Shown: positions 44,536 through 64,000, counted from the first letter of the stretch. The stretch: 64,000 bases of DNA from Lycium barbarum (GCF_019175385.1 NC_083345.1:124127657-124191656); one strand, 5' to 3'. Notes: a model not told the origin generated them from the letters alone. Program-made: numbers and translations.

Positions 44536-45388
44536 CATATGTTAACATTTTCCGTTAGAAATTTCAATCATCTCACCACACCTTGCTCAGTTTAGTAGTT
44601 TGAGCAATTCGAACTCCTTTCATCAATAAGCTCCATTCTTAAGGGTTTGTGATTTTGAAACCTCTCATTAAAGTCTAGAGATTTCAATTATCTCACCACA
44701 CTTTTTAGTGATGTCTGCTTTAATTATATATTTCACCACTTCAAACCCTTTCTATATTTCTCTTTCCAAGGGCCAGTTTGTTCACATATTATTTTACTGT
44801 ACATCTAATCCTCTCACCAATGCAAGTACCGTTTAACTCTGCTAGAGCAAAATTTCGAAAGATAAAAAAATCACAAAATTTTCTTATATCAAGAGATACG
44901 ACATTGTCGAGGTCGTCATTCCAATTTCATTCATCTGCCAAGCCACAATGACTCTTTGGATAATTGTGTATGTTCCTCGTAGAGGCCAAAAAGAGAGTAT
45001 AATTCCTCTCTCCATCACAATAATCAAGAAAAATTCAGAAGAAGATAATATCCAATTCTATACAGGGTTTGCCTTTATCAAGGCTAAAATAAAAATCAAG
45101 AATGAACATATGAGTACAAAGACTGCTAATTTCCTGTACAAGTTCGCATTGACAGTATAAAGTTTTCAATTCAAAAACAGGAAGGGAGAAGAAGGGTGAC
45201 AAGAGGACCATATAATACAGTACAGATATACTAGAACATGATAGCAATATGTGCTCCTAAGTTTAAAGTTTTACAAAAATAAAGGAACAATTCCGCAAGA
45301 GCCACCACTTCGTGACAAATGCAACAATACAAATATCAACCATATCAGCCTGCTCGCCAAGAAAAATCAATGCAACTGATTGGGAGAT
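44536..45388. other. Intergenic between the YTH gene 3' end and the 240-aa gene promoter
   Basis: No gene is seen. ATTTCAATCATCTCACCACAC and TTTCAATTATCTCACCACAC form a direct repeat (44561, 44683). The part from about 45160 to 45388 is probably the 3'UTR of the minus-strand YTH gene. Confidence 0.4.
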
Positions 45389-53142
<7,754 letters not shown>

Positions 53143-53201
53143 ATTTTTCTTACAACCTCCTGCCAAAAAAGAAATAAAAAACCAACAAGATTACAAAACC
53201 T

Positions 53202-53328
53202 AAACAACAACAACAACAACAACATACCCAATGTGCTCCCACAAGTGGGGTCTGGGAGGGTAGGATGTACACAGACCTTATCTCTGCCTTTGTGGGGCAG
53301 AGAGGCTGTTTCCAAAAGACCCTCGGCT
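53202..53328 (-). mobile_element. TS SINE, 5'-truncated, TSD ATTACAAAACCT
   Basis: On the minus strand GCCGAGGGTCTTTTGGAAAC, CTCTCTGCCCCACAAAGG, CCCAGACCCCACTTGTGGG and a (GTT)n tail. The perfect duplication ATTACAAAACCT lies at 53190-53201 and 53329-53340. It sits just upstream of the first identified YTH coding exon. Confidence 0.9.
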
Positions 53329-53340
53329 ATTACAAAACCT

Positions 53341-54222
53341 CAACGTAGACATAAAATAAAGTATATCAGAAGGTAAAATGAGGAATCCTTCTGAAAGGTA
53401 AAAATATTATAGGCTCTCTTTGTCTGAGGAGCATAGAATATACGTGTTCAAAGCACGATAAGAACAAACAAAGAGACTGCAATGAGCAGGCATGTCACTT
53501 TTATACTGTATGAAGATTATCCTTCAGTATATAGGGAATCATAGAACTTCTTAGACAGCTAGAAATATGGAACACTAAAAGAAAATTCTCGGATGAGTCA
53601 TTTTTAAATGGCATAAGAAATTAACACAAAACAAATCCAAAACTAGTACACATCATCAACGTTCAAACAAACATAGTTTGATTCTCATATGGGTGCTATG
53701 GTGGCAACTGGGAACAACACGACATTCCAAAGAGCAGGAAACTGAAAAATCTGGCGAACTCATCTAATGTCAACTAACTGGAACAAAGAAAAAAATGCAG
53801 ACAAAAGTGTTTAGCTAATAAAGCTCAATAATCAGGAGAAGAAAAAGGAACTAACATTTGCAGATTGTAGTAACACTATCAATATCGTGAGCTGTACTCA
53901 GCAGGGCCTTCAAGCAATCAAAATGCCTAAATTGTGAATGACGTAAGGTTTAGGGTGAGAGAAAAACTAAGATAGTTTCAAAAAAACAAAGTAATTCAAG
54001 TTCTTTTCCCCATACGTCCAACTTAAATCACCGTGCACGTCATCTACTTAAAAGGACCTTTCTTGTTCTTGCTTTAACTATTTGGTCGTGAAGCAAATAT
54101 TGGATACAATGAGCTATGACTCATCGTTGCAAATCCTTTAGCGGCACTAGACTTCACTTAACCATTCTGTCAGCTCATGCATGAAAAGAAGCTTCGACTA
54201 ATTTGTCGAAAGCTCAAACAAC
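53341..54222. other. Probable 5' intron of the YTH gene, no element recognised
   Basis: AT-rich sequence with no exon, repeat or transposon that I can support. If the 5'UTR exon near 59.4 kb is real, this is intronic. Confidence 0.35.
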
Positions 54223-54232
54223 AAGAACAAGT

Positions 54233-54463
54233 GCCTCGAGCACCAAAAGTGTGGCTTAGTGGTGAATGAAGTAGAAGGTCAACCATGTGGTTTCAAGCTC
54301 AAGTCCAAACAGAGGCAAAAAACATTGTGATTTCTTTCCATCTTTCTATGCCTGTGGGGCAAAGTTACCTAGTACATAAGCTGGTGGGGGGTAGCAGGTC
54401 AGCGGTGAAACAATCGAGGCATGTGCAAGCTTACTCGGACACTATCGTCTATAAGGGGGAAAA
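54233..54463 (+). mobile_element. tRNA-derived SINE, TSD AAGAACAAGT
   Basis: AAAGTGTGGCTTAGTGGTGAATGAAGT (A-box region), GTGGTTTCAAGCTCAAG (B-box region), TGTGGGGCAAAGTTACCTAG and a purine-rich end. The same family as 46932-47123 in the opposite orientation. The 10-bp repeat AAGAACAAGT lies at 54223-54232 and 54464-54473. Confidence 0.8.
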
Positions 54464-55317
54464 AAGAACAAGTTATACTGTTTGGTAAGACCACAACACA
54501 TAAATTCAACTTTGGAATACCCAAACTCTAGGAGAATCATCACATTTGGACAGTATCAACTATGTTCTAGGTTTCCAATGTCCATATCAAGTAGCCACTC
54601 CAAGATGAACCACAATGCATACGTAAGAGAGATAGAAACCAACTTACAAGACAAATGTCATTTAACAGAATTTGCGGGCTAGCACTCTACACTTATCCTC
54701 CTAGTTATGCATTCTCTCATAGCAAATATTGAGACTTTTAAAGATATAACGGAGTCAATCCCTGACAAAATCCAAACCCTTCACTTGTATAAGGCAATGA
54801 CTAAATTCTTACTAGTGGCACCGGAGTTGTTCATGACTTAAATATTGAGCTTCAGATTCATTCAGCTTTTAGAATACCTACTAAAGTTTAGTCCACTTTT
54901 ATTCATTTTCTTTCAATCACACCCTCGTCGGCTCATTTGGTTTAGCAGATTGGGTTCTCCACACCTCTTGATTCATTGCAGAAGTGTAATGGTAAAGTTT
55001 CTCTTTCGTGAACAATTATTCTCATTTTTGTTTTTGAATTTGACACTTTCCCTTCTCCTTCAATGCAGCTATTCATTAATTGCAACCGCTAAGCTTTTAA
55101 ATATCCAAATGTTGATCAGAGTGATACTTAGAGTACATTCTTAAACATTGTAACAAAATGCTCACTATTTTAAGACACTTCAACTAAAATAGACAGCTAA
55201 AGTTTATTCATCTTTCTTTATGAAGAGAAAAGGAAAACCCCAAACCCACATGATAAAACAATTCAGTCTGCAAATTCTTTGACTAGAAATGATTCATTTT
55301 GCAACTTCAACATAGTA

Positions 55318-55475
55318 CTTCCTCTGTCCCAAATTTATGTGATACTCTTTCCTTTTTAGTCAGTTCCAAAAAGAATGACATCTTTCTATATTTAGTAACA
55401 ATTTAACTTTAAACTACCTATTTTACCCTTAATGAGATGATTTATAGCCACACAAACATCTCTGACTTATTTTAA
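55318..55475. mobile_element. Stowaway-like MITE segment in the array
   Basis: It starts ACTTCCTCTGTCCCAAATTTATG and contains CCTTTTTAGTCAGTTCCAAA, TACCCTTAATGAGATGATTTATAGCC; the distal inverted end is missing. Nearly the same segment recurs at 56964-57115, so it was copied with its host unit. Confidence 0.6.
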
Positions 55476-56030
55476 TAAAAATGCTCACAGAATTCAATAA
55501 CATTTGCACAACATAATTCGTACGCTCTTCAACATTCATTCCGAACAAGAAGAAATTGAATGAAAAAAAAAAAAAAGATTATGTAAACTTTGCTTTCATT
55601 GTATTTTGAAGTCATTTTATGCCGCAAAACTGAAAACGGAAAGGAGAATTTACCTTTAAAACCCCATTGACCAACATGATAAAACAATTCCGTCTACAGG
55701 CTCTTTTAAGTAGAAATGACACATTTACAACTTCAACATAGGAGTAATAAAAATGCTCACTTTCAATAAAATTCGATTAACATTTGTGAAACATAATTCG
55801 TTTATAGCCAAAACAACTTCGGAATTACGCTCTTCAACCACATTTGAAACAAGAAAAAACTCAACGCCGAAAATAAATTATCTTTTTTACCAGGAAACTT
55901 TGTTTTTAGTGGTTTTTGAAGTCATTTTATGCTGTGAAACCAAAAATGGAAAGAAGAATTTACCTTTAAATTCACAGAGAACAACTCCGGTTTAAATGAT
56001 TCATTTATAACTTCAACATAGTAATAAAAA

Positions 56031-56325
56031 GGCGTAATACATAAATAGGCCCTCAAACTTGGTCTCATTTTAAGTATGCCCTCCAACTTTAGGTGTGCAC
56101 AAGTAGGCACCTTAACTTGTCACCACTTTATCAGTTGAACACTTTAACTTACAAAATGATCATCTAGGCACTCCAAAATTTATGTGTCACGTCAGCGCCA
56201 CGTCAACATTTGTGTTTACGTGTTCAATTTTTTACAAGTTGAGGTGCCTACTTGTGCACACCCAAAGTTAGACAGCATTCTTAAAAAATGAGGCCAAGCT
56301 TGAGGGCCTATTTATGTATTATGCC
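56031..56325. mobile_element. 295-bp MITE family, complete, 9-bp TSD TAATAAAAA
   Basis: Starts GGCGTAATACATAAATAGGCC, ends TTATGTATTATGCC, and is flanked by TAATAAAAA at 56022-56030 and 56326-56334. The 9-bp duplication suggests Mutator-type mobilisation of this family. Confidence 0.85.
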
Positions 56326-57408
56326 TAATAAAAATGCTCACTTTCTAATAAAATAAGTCAATTTATGCTGTGAAACCGAAAATGGAAAGAAGAATTTACC
56401 TTTAAATTCACAGAGAATAACTCCGGTTGAAACGATTCATTTATAACTTCAACATAGTATAAAAATGCTCACTTTCTAATAAAATTCGGCTAGCATTTAC
56501 AAACAATAATTCATTTATCGCCAAAACAACTTCAACATTCATTCCGAACAAGAAGAAACTGAAAGACAAAAAAAGGTTCTCTTTTTACCATGTAAACTTT
56601 GCTTTCAGTGTTCTTTAAGTAGAAATGATTCATTTACAACTTCAACATGGTAATAAAAATGCTCACAGAATTCAATAAAAATCGACTAACATTTACCGAG
56701 AAGAATTCATTTATAGCTAAAACAACTTCAGAATTACACTCTTCAACCATATTTGAAGCAAGAAGAAACTGAACGACCATAAAGTTCTCTTTTTCGCCAT
56801 GTAAACTTTGCTTTCAGTGATTTTTGAAGTCATTTAATGCCGCGAAACTGAAAATGGAAAGAAGAAGTTACCTTTAAAACCCCAGAAACCCACATGGTAA
56901 AACAATTCAGTCTGCCAATTCTTTGACTAGAAATGATTCATTTTACAACTTCAACATAGTACTTCCTCTGTCCCAATTTATGTGACAGTTGACACTCTTT
57001 CCTTTTTAGTCAATTCCAAAAGGAATGACAGCTTTCTATATTTAGTAATAATATCACTTTAAACTACCTATATTACCCTCAATGAGATGATTTATAGCCA
57101 CACAAATATCTATGACTAATTTTAATAAGCTTGCAGAATTCAATAAAATTCGACCTACATTTACAAAATATAATTCGTTTATAGCCAAAAGATGCAACTT
57201 CGGAACGCTCTTCAACGTTCATTCCGAACAAGAAGAAATTGAATGACAAAAAAAGATTATCTTTTTTACCATGTAAACTTTGCTTTCTTTGTATTTTGAA
57301 GTCATTTTATCCCGCGAAACTGAAAAAGGAAAGGGGAATTATCTTTAGATTCACAGAGATAACTCCAGTTGAAACAATTCATTTACAACTTCAGCATAGT
57401 TAAAAATT

Positions 57409-57703
57409 GGCATAATGCACAAACAGGCCCTCAAACTTGGACTCTGCTGGCAAGTATGCCCTTCAACTTTTGGTGTGCACGAGTAGGCACGTCAACTTGT
57501 CTCCACTTTATCAGTTGAACACTCTAACTTACAAAATGATTATCTAGACACCTCCAAAATTTATGTGCCATGTAGTGCCGCGTTAGCATTTGTTTACGTG
57601 TTCAACTTTATACAAGTTGAGGTGCCCACTTGTGCAAACCAAAAGTTGGAGCACATACTTGCCAGTTGAGACCAAGTTTGAGGGCATGTTTATGTATTAT
57701 GCC
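57409..57703. mobile_element. 295-bp MITE family, complete, imperfect 9-bp TSD
   Basis: Starts GGCATAATGCACAAACAGG and ends TTATGTATTATGCC, exactly the same length as the copy at 56031. Flanks TTAAAAATT and TGGAAAATT match at 7 of 9 positions. Confidence 0.8.
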
Positions 57704-58554
57704 TGGAAAATTGCTCACTTTCTAATAAAACTCTACTAACATTTACAGAAAATAATTCTTTTATAGCCAAAATAACTTCAGAATGATCTTCAACATTCAT
57801 TCCGAACAAGAAGAAATTGAATGACAAAAAAAGAGATTTATCTTTTTTACCATATAAACTTTGCTTTCGTTGTATTTTGAAGTCATTTTATGCCGCGAAA
57901 CTGAAAATGGAAAGGAGAAATACCTTTAAAACCCCAGAAACCCACATGATAAAACAATTGAGTCTGCAAATTCTGAGTAAAAATGATTCATTTACAACTT
58001 CAACATAGTAATAAAAATGCTCACAGAATAGAATTCAATAAACTTCGACTAAATTTGGAAAAAAAAAAACCGTTTATAGCCAAAACAACTTTGGAATTAC
58101 GCTCTTCAACATTAATTCCGAACAAGAAGAAACTGAATTACCAAAAAGTTTTTTTTTTTTTTTTTCACACCATGTAAACTTTGCTATCAGTGTTTCTTGA
58201 AGTCATTTTAGTAACAGTTTCACTACCTATTTTACCCTTAATGAGATATTTATAGCCACACAAAAGTCTTCCTTTTGTTCTTATACTTTGTGCCCAATCA
58301 AACACCTTCGCATAAATTGGGACGAAGGGAGTAGCAATACAAATGCTCACAGAATAGAATTCAATAAAAATCCGACTAAACATTTACAAAAAATAATTAA
58401 TTTATAGCCAAAACAACTTCAGAATTACACTCTTCAACATTCTGAATTACCAAATAGATTATCATTTTTACCATGTAAACTTTTTACCTTTCAATATTTA
58501 GTAACAGTTTCTCTTTAAACTACTTATTTTATCCTTAATGAGATATGATTTATA

Positions 58555-58795
58555 GAGCCTGTTTGGATGGGCTTATGGCTATAAGCTGTTTGCAGCTTAT
58601 AAGCTAAAAAAAATAAGTTAGGGTAGTCTAACTTTTTTCTTTTTTGCTTATAAGTTGTTTTCAGCTTATAAGCTGCTTTAGATAAGCTAAGTCAAATGAG
58701 CCCAATTATTTCTTTGAGCTTATTTTGGTCAGCCAAACACTCAAAAAAACTGAAAACAGCTTATAACCAACTTATAAGCCAATCCAAACGGGCTC
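58555..58795. mobile_element. TIR MITE with 3-bp TSD ATA
   Basis: Left end GAGCCTGTTTGGATGGGCTTA, right end TAAGCCAATCCAAACGGGCTC. ATA on both sides; related array units at 55440, 57090 and 58250 show the empty site GATTTATAGCCACACAA. Internally, GCTTATAAGCTG repeats in both orientations. Confidence 0.75.
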
Positions 58796-59408
58796 ATAGT
58801 CACACAAATACTTATAGATTGTTTATTCTTAAAACTCCGTGGCTATTCAAGCATCTTTCACATAAATTGGGACGAAGGGAGAAATAAAAATACCCACAGA
58901 ATAGAACTCAATAAAAACAATAAAGATAACGAAAATAACATTTTTGCACCAAACTTAGGTAATACTACTTTTAAAAATCTTTATACAAAAAAAAAAAAAA
59001 ACATATAAACCCACATGATAAAACAATTCAGTAAGCAAATTCTTTGACTAGCAACAATTAATTTACAACTTCAACATACTGATAAAAATGCTCACATAAT
59101 TCAATAAAAAATTCCACTAACATGTGTAAGAAAATATTACCAATTGAATTACCAAAAAGAGAATTTTACCTTTAAAAACAATATAGACAATAAAAATAAC
59201 ATTTTTTGCCTGCAAATTCTTTGACTAGCAATAATTAATTTGCAAATTCAACATAGTAATAGTAATAAAAATGTTCACAGAATAGAATTCAAAAAAAATC
59301 GACTAACATTTACAAAAAAAAAAAAATATTAGCTATTCTTTGGTTTTTACTGTTATTTGAAGTTAATTTTAATGCAGTGAAACTGAAAATGGTAAGGGAA
59401 ATTTAATT

Positions 59409-59500
59409 TACCTTTTAAATTCAGAGTGTGAGAGAGAGAGAGAGAGAGAGAGAGCAGATAGCAGTTTTCCCTATTCAGATAAGCTGTGCCCTAATTTCTG
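59409..59500 (-). other. Putative 5'UTR exon and start of the YTH transcript
   Basis: On the minus strand the sequence reads from about 59500 through a (CT)n tract (59429-59454) and CACACTCTGAATTTAAAAG, then a donor-like GTAAATT. CT-rich leaders ending in a donor are typical of plant 5'UTR exons, and the first coding exon at 53159 has an acceptor with no start codon before it. It is a suggestion only; there is no transcript evidence. Confidence 0.35.
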
Positions 59501-59763
59501 TCAAACACACCCAATTCGGGTCAAACTATTGTATCTTTTTTTTTTTTTTTTTTTTGTTTCTCAAAACCCGACTATATTTGGACTCTCGTCGCGTAAGACT
59601 CCATTTTGGGAGTGATCCTTACTAAGGATTTTTTTTCAGTCCCGTTCGCTGAACCACATCATTTGGTGGTCAAACTAGGGTATACTTTATTGTTTCATTT
59701 CGAGGAAATCTTTTGTTTTTTTTTTGGGTTAAAAATAGTAAAAACAATAAAGTAAGTGAAAAT

Positions 59764-60281
59764 AAGGCACCCCTTTGGTCATGAATTTTGAAAAAAGTAT
59801 AGTTTTTGTTTTCCAAGTGAAAAATGGTACTTGAAAATTGAAATTGTGTTTGGCCATGAATACAAATTGGATTTATTTTTTTGTTTTTTTTTTTTTTTTT
59901 TACTTTTTGTGAGAATTTGGAGTGAAAATGGTGAAAACAACTTTTTGGCAGTGAAAATAAGGCACCCCCTTGGCCATGAAATTTGTGAAATTTGAAAAAA
60001 AAAAGTTTTTGTTTTCCAAATGAAAAATAGTATTTGAAAATTGAAGTTGTGTTTGGCTATGAATACAAATTGGAGTTGTTTTTTATTGTATTTTTAAATT
60101 TTTGTGAGTAATTTGGAATGAAAAAAGTGAAAATAATTTTTTAATGTTTTTCAAATTCCGGAATTCAACTTTAAGTTGAATTTCGAAATTTTTCTGAATT
60201 TTATGACCAAACTTGATTTCCGGAATTAAATTCCAAAAAAAAGTAAAAATTATTCATGGCCAAACACCCCCCCCCCCCCCA
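59764..60281. mobile_element. MITE-like repeat with internal ~190-bp duplication
   Basis: AAGGCACCCCTTTGGTCATGAA at the left and TTCATGGCCAAACACCCCCC at the right are inverted. The left 190 bp (CACCCC..GCCATGAA, TTTGTTTTCCAA(G/A)TGAAAAAT, TTGTGTTTGGC(C/T)ATGAATAC) is duplicated from about 59956. Confidence 0.6.
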
Positions 60282-60290
60282 CCATAAGAT

Positions 60291-60988
60291 ACTCCCTCTG
60301 TCCCATAATAAGTGTTATCTTAGCCAAAATATTTATCCCATAATAAGTGTCACCTTAGGAATTCAAGACATAAATTGGCTAGTTTTTGCCAACTCCACCC
60401 TTAAACAAAAAACTAACAAGTTAAAGTAACATCTAAATGATCATTGAAAAAATCACATTGTAAATTGGTACTGTTGGATTCCCAATATCAAATGGATTAC
60501 GATTTGTGCATGCTCTAATCAAGAGGAAAAAGTAATTTATGTTTATTTTACTTTTTCTTGCGCGGATTACCCTTCATTTGGGGTGGTCTTTAATTTTTGC
60601 CCTTCAAATTGACGGTTTTTAATTTTTGTCCTTCGCCTAATACTCCGAGGTTCTGGGCTCGAACTCCAGCTCAGTAAAAAAAAAAAGGAATTTTCGCAAA
60701 GCAGGTGTTTAGATTCGCAAGACAGAGTTTTGCCTTGAAAACTCTACTTTAAGGTAGAATTTTGTAAAATTTTACTCATGCAAAAACTCTACCTTGCGAA
60801 TTTTTTAAATTTTTAACTGAGCGGAAGTTCGAATCCGAAACCAAGAGATCTTTAGCGAAGGCTAAAAGTTAAAAACCACCAATTTAAGGGGCAAAAATTA
60901 AAGACCACCCCACAATACTGCAAATTGCCCCTTATTATCTTAATATGGGTGTTTTTAGCTAAGGTAATACTTATTACGGGACAGATTT
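60291..60988. mobile_element. TIR element with a nested TIR element
   Basis: CTCCCTCTGTCCCATAATAAG and GTGTTATCTTAGC at the left mirror GCTAAGGTAATACTTATTACGG and GACAGAT at the right. Inside, 60565-60931 is a second element with ~115-bp inverted arms (GGGGTGGTCTTTAATTTTTGCC and its complement), also containing CCTTCGC and TCGAACT words in both orientations. Confidence 0.65.
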
Positions 60989-61366
60989 AGTAACCTGAAG
61001 AAAGAGACAAATATAGCCTTGATAGAGCAATCTCACGTGGCAGATACATGAAAGCAACCAACTATCCACGTGTCACCCAAATGTAGGATCCTAGATTCTC
61101 GACAACATCAACAAGCTGACATGGCAGATTCTGTTACATAAAAAAACAGTTAAAACTGAAAATTAATTTTCTTGAATTCAAATAAAATCAGGACAAAAGC
61201 TTTTCAATTTTTCTAGTTTCAATACCCTCCACACATTCATCACATAATCTTATCTTCTTCATCTTTACCAAAAACTCATCAAATTCCCATTTTTCAAGAT
61301 TTTTTAACAAATGAAATATTCATTTCTACTACCCCTTTTGCTTACACTTCACATATTTTTTCACAA

Positions 61367-64000
61367 ATGGCCACCAAATTTGGTTTCACTGTAACAACAA
61401 GCACTCGACTATTTCATGCACCTTTTAGAAAAAAACCTGTTTTTTCTCCATCTTGTAATGCTTCTTTACAAGGTGGTTTGAAGGTTGAATTGATTAATTT
61501 TGGTGGAAGAAAGTTATCTACTAGACGTAGGCTATTGGTTCTTTCTCCAAAGGCTACTACTGATCAACCAGGTAAGTTATTGAGTTTGCATATTTGATCA
61601 TAGTTTCATTATGTTATGAATATAAGAGGCGGAGCTAGAATTTGAAATTTATGAGTTATGAACCTATAGATCATTTAGTTACTGGTTCGTAATACAAATA
61701 CAGGATTTAAGCAAAAGCTACTAGGTTTCTCAAGAGGAGGAGCCAAGATTTTTAGTTTATGAGCTATGGACCATAATTTTTTTGTTTACTAGGTTCGGAA
61801 TATTTTATTTATACATAATGAAAAATTTAACACAAATACAGGGTATTGGGTTCTACCTAACCCCTAAATAAAGGGGTGGTTTTGCCCCTAGTTTCGTCCG
61901 AACCATACCTAATAGCAGAGGCGAAGCTAGAATTTCTAGAACATGAGTTCAGCATTAAAAAAAAAAAAAAAAGGAGGAGAAAATGTAGTGAGTGGAAATT
62001 GATTCCTAAGTACTCTAGGTAAATAACTTAACCTTTAACCAAGTGCACCATTTAACATTCTTGTAGCATGAGTTCCAACATATAATATTATGCCAATTTT
62101 AAAAAATATATACATAAAATACCTAATTTTACAGAGAGATCATAGGTTCCGTGCCCTAAAATTAGTACACAAATTCACCCCTGCCTAATAGTGTAGCTCC
62201 TATCCAACAAGAAGGGATCGGTTATTTGAATCTTATTCTGAAAAGTTGGATTAATAGTAGCACTATTATGTATTGGATGCTGAAATTGGTTATGTTAATT
62301 TCAATTTTGATTATTATAGTACTAAATTCAACAAACTTCATGGACACTTGATTGTTGGTTCTTCAGGCCAACAATCTCCATTTTTAATTGGGTCTATACA
62401 TGTATTTCTAAGGTCAAGGGATATTCAAAAAGTATAGCGGTATAAAGAAAGAAAGTAGTAAAGTGATTAGACAACTAACAGAAGATGAATTTTTTCAAAC
62501 TGAAAAATACTCTTAAATATTTTTTTCCTCCCTCTCTTTTGTGTTTATGTGTTTTTTCTTCTTCTCTTCTTCTCCATATTCTTTGTTTTATGGTGGCCTA
62601 GTCATCAATTGAGGATCCCGCTTTTGCTTTCAGGTCGGATCAACGAAGATGAGGTTGATGACAGTAAAATCTTGCAGTATTGTAGCATTGACGGGAAAGG
62701 AAAGAAGTCTCTCGGGGAAATGGAGCAAGAGTTTCTTCAAGCACTACAAGTACTAAAGCAGAAAGAATCTCTTATTCGTCGATTGTTTTCATTCGTCTTC
62801 TAATAATATTAATCTCACTCTTTTATTGGCTCTGTACCACAGTCATTCTATTATGAAGGAAAGGCCATCATGTCGAATGAGGAATTTGATAACCTTAAGG
62901 AAGAATTAATGTGGGAAGGGAGCAGTGTCGTCATGCTTAGTATGAAAAAAATTCTCTATTCGACATTCTCCAAAACTTTGATGATATGTTTTTTCGTATT
63001 TTTGTCTCGTCGAGACTTAAAATAGGTATAGTAATAGAAATTACTCACAATGCAGGTACTGATGAGCAGAAGTTTCTGGAAGCTTCTATGGCTTATGTAT
63101 CAGGGAATCCAATTATGACTGATAAAGAGTATGACAAGCTGAAGATGAAACTTAAGGTACTTGGCTATTAGCATCATATATGCTATATTGTATTTAATAG
63201 ATAAGATAACAGACCCAATAAAGAAAAATTGTTAGTTTGACCAAAAATGAAAGCATTTAATTTTACTGTATAATGTACTTTCTATCGCTATCGCAATTAT
63301 TTTTTGTAGTTTACATAGTAAATAATTTCCCAGCAGCTTATCAAGTTATGAAGTAGTTGGATTATGTCGATTGTTATTCTTCGACTTAGTGTCACTACAA
63401 AAATATGATCAAACCAAGTTAGTTGTTAATATTGTTATTGTTCTGTCATTTGCTTTCTTTTGTTTATTATAATATCTCGGTCTTATGTAGTCTTTCCTGT
63501 ACTGACATCTCTTAATTTTCTAGAGGGATGGCAGCGATATTGTGGTTGAGGGTCCAAGATGCAGTCTTCGAAGTAGAAAGGTTTGTACCTCTTTGCTCGA
63601 TGGGATTTACTACTTTATCAATTCATTCTCTCTCCGTTTCAATTTGCGCGTCTTACTTTCTTTTTAGTCCGTTTCAATAAGAATGTCACTTTCTATATTT
63701 TGTAACTCTTTTGTTCTAACATCTCACATGGCATAGTTTAAGACCACAAAATGCAAAGGGCATTTTGGTACATTAGATACAACTTTAGTTTAAGACCACA
63801 AGATTCATAAGTGCCCTTATTTACTTAAACTTCATGCTCAGTTTGGGTCATCTTTCGTATTACATTCTGTGGACATGCTTGTATTTTCTGCCATTATACA
63901 TTCATGCAAGATGTCTACAAGGTTAAGCGGGTTGATAAACTTTATTTCTTGCAGGTTTATAGTGACCTTTCTGTTGATTATCTGAAGATGTTCTTGTTAA
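61367..64000 (+). CDS. PGRL1: PGRL1, PGR5-like protein 1, chloroplast precursor (partial, 5' part)
   Basis: Thylakoid membrane protein that acts with PGR5 in antimycin-sensitive cyclic electron flow around photosystem I. Exons: 61367-61571, 62634-62749, 62843-62939, 63056-63156, 63524-63580 and 63955 to the window edge, all in phase with GT-AG introns. The first ~60 residues are a Ser/Thr/Arg-rich chloroplast transit peptide. Then come YCSIDGKGKKSLGEMEQEFL, YYEGKAIMSNEEFDNLKEEL, SMAYVSGNPIMTDKEYDKLK and GPRCSLRSRK. Cys85 and Cys186 are 101 residues apart, as for the redox-active Cys82/Cys183 of Arabidopsis PGRL1A. The membrane helices and C-terminal cysteine motifs lie beyond the window. It is divergent to the YTH gene. 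Confidence 0.95.
61620..61940. repeat. Repeated GGCGGAGCTAGAATTT-type segments in PGRL1 intron 1
   Basis: AGGCGGAGCTAGAATTTGAA (61627), AGGAGGAGCCAAGATTTTTAG (61735) and AGGCGAAGCTAGAATTTCTAG (61919) each start a similar stretch (ATGAG(T/C)TATG(A/G)ACC, then GG(T/C)TCG(T/G)AAT). They look like pieces of one interspersed repeat; the ends are not defined. Confidence 0.5.
63628..63850. mobile_element. Stowaway-like MITE in PGRL1 intron 5, degenerate
   Basis: CTCTCCGTTTCAATTTGCGC at the left, then TTTTTAGTCCGTTTCAATAAG, and a duplicated TAGTTTAAGACCACAA(A/G)AT phrase (63737, 63787). It belongs to the same family as the Stowaway-like elements above, without a clear right end. Confidence 0.5.

Larger units (their letters stand above)
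55200..59420 (-). repeat. Tandem array of ~300-bp units in the putative YTH first intron
   Basis: Degenerate units repeat in the same orientation. Marker phrases on the plus strand are AAAATGCTCAC, TTCATTCCGAACAAGAAGAAA, ACCATGTAAACTTTGCTTTC, TGAAGTCATTTTATGCCGCG and AATTTACCTTTAAA. The last marker occurs near 55648, 55957, 56393, 56866, 57335 (damaged), 57920, 59165 and 59408. On the minus strand it reads TTTAAAG|GTAAATT, a splice-donor-like junction; the copy at 59408 borders the (CT)n leader. Units are interrupted by MITEs at 56031, 57409 and 58555 and carry Stowaway-like segments at 55318, 56960, 58190 and 58480, some of which were duplicated with the unit. Confidence 0.8.

Overview
The window is nuclear DNA of a flowering plant, most probably Solanaceae. 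The evidence is two intronless subtilase genes of the P69 type known from tomato, three tRNA-derived SINE families including the TS family with its TTG-repeat tail, spliced genes with plant-type GT-AG introns, a plastid ycf2 fragment, and a dense load of LTR retrotransposons and MITEs. No bacterial, viral or CRISPR features were seen.

Layout. 1-4.5 kb is retrotransposon debris: a gypsy pol remnant split by a 3.1-kb solo LTR. 4.5-36 kb is a subtilase (P69-like) cluster transcribed mainly from the minus strand. It has two full 743-codon genes (14099-16330 and 30697-32928), three broken fragments (4908-5225 +, 5174-5386 -, 5838-6494 -) and an orphan 3' flank near 34.5-35.6 kb that suggests a lost further copy. 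The duplicated flanks of these units are interrupted by insertions whose target-site duplications (TSDs) can be read directly: long-TIR Mutator-like elements with 9-bp TSDs, a hAT element with 8 bp, a CACTA MITE with 3 bp, a 5'-truncated LINE with 17 bp, and three solo LTRs with 5 bp. Where a unit is uninterrupted in a paralogue, that paralogue shows the empty site.

36.7-43.5 kb is a three-exon minus-strand gene for a 240-residue protein that I cannot name. It carries three PPGF motifs, and a damaged duplicate of its first exon lies 0.6 kb downstream. 45.4-53.1 kb (perhaps to 59.5 kb if a 5'UTR exon is included) is an eight-coding-exon minus-strand gene for a YTH-domain m6A reader of the DC/ECT12 type. 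It has one apparent GC-AG intron and several SINEs, a hAT MITE and a LINE fragment in its introns. Its putative first intron (55.2-59.4 kb) is a tandem array of degenerate ~300-bp units that repeat a splice-donor-like junction. 61.4-64.0 kb is the 5' part of PGRL1, a thylakoid protein of cyclic electron flow, which runs off the right edge. PGRL1 and the YTH gene are divergently arranged.

The genes do not form one pathway. The subtilases are predicted secreted, defence-associated proteases of a tandemly amplified family. The YTH gene and PGRL1 are conserved housekeeping neighbours; as I recall, Arabidopsis has the same two families at adjacent loci.
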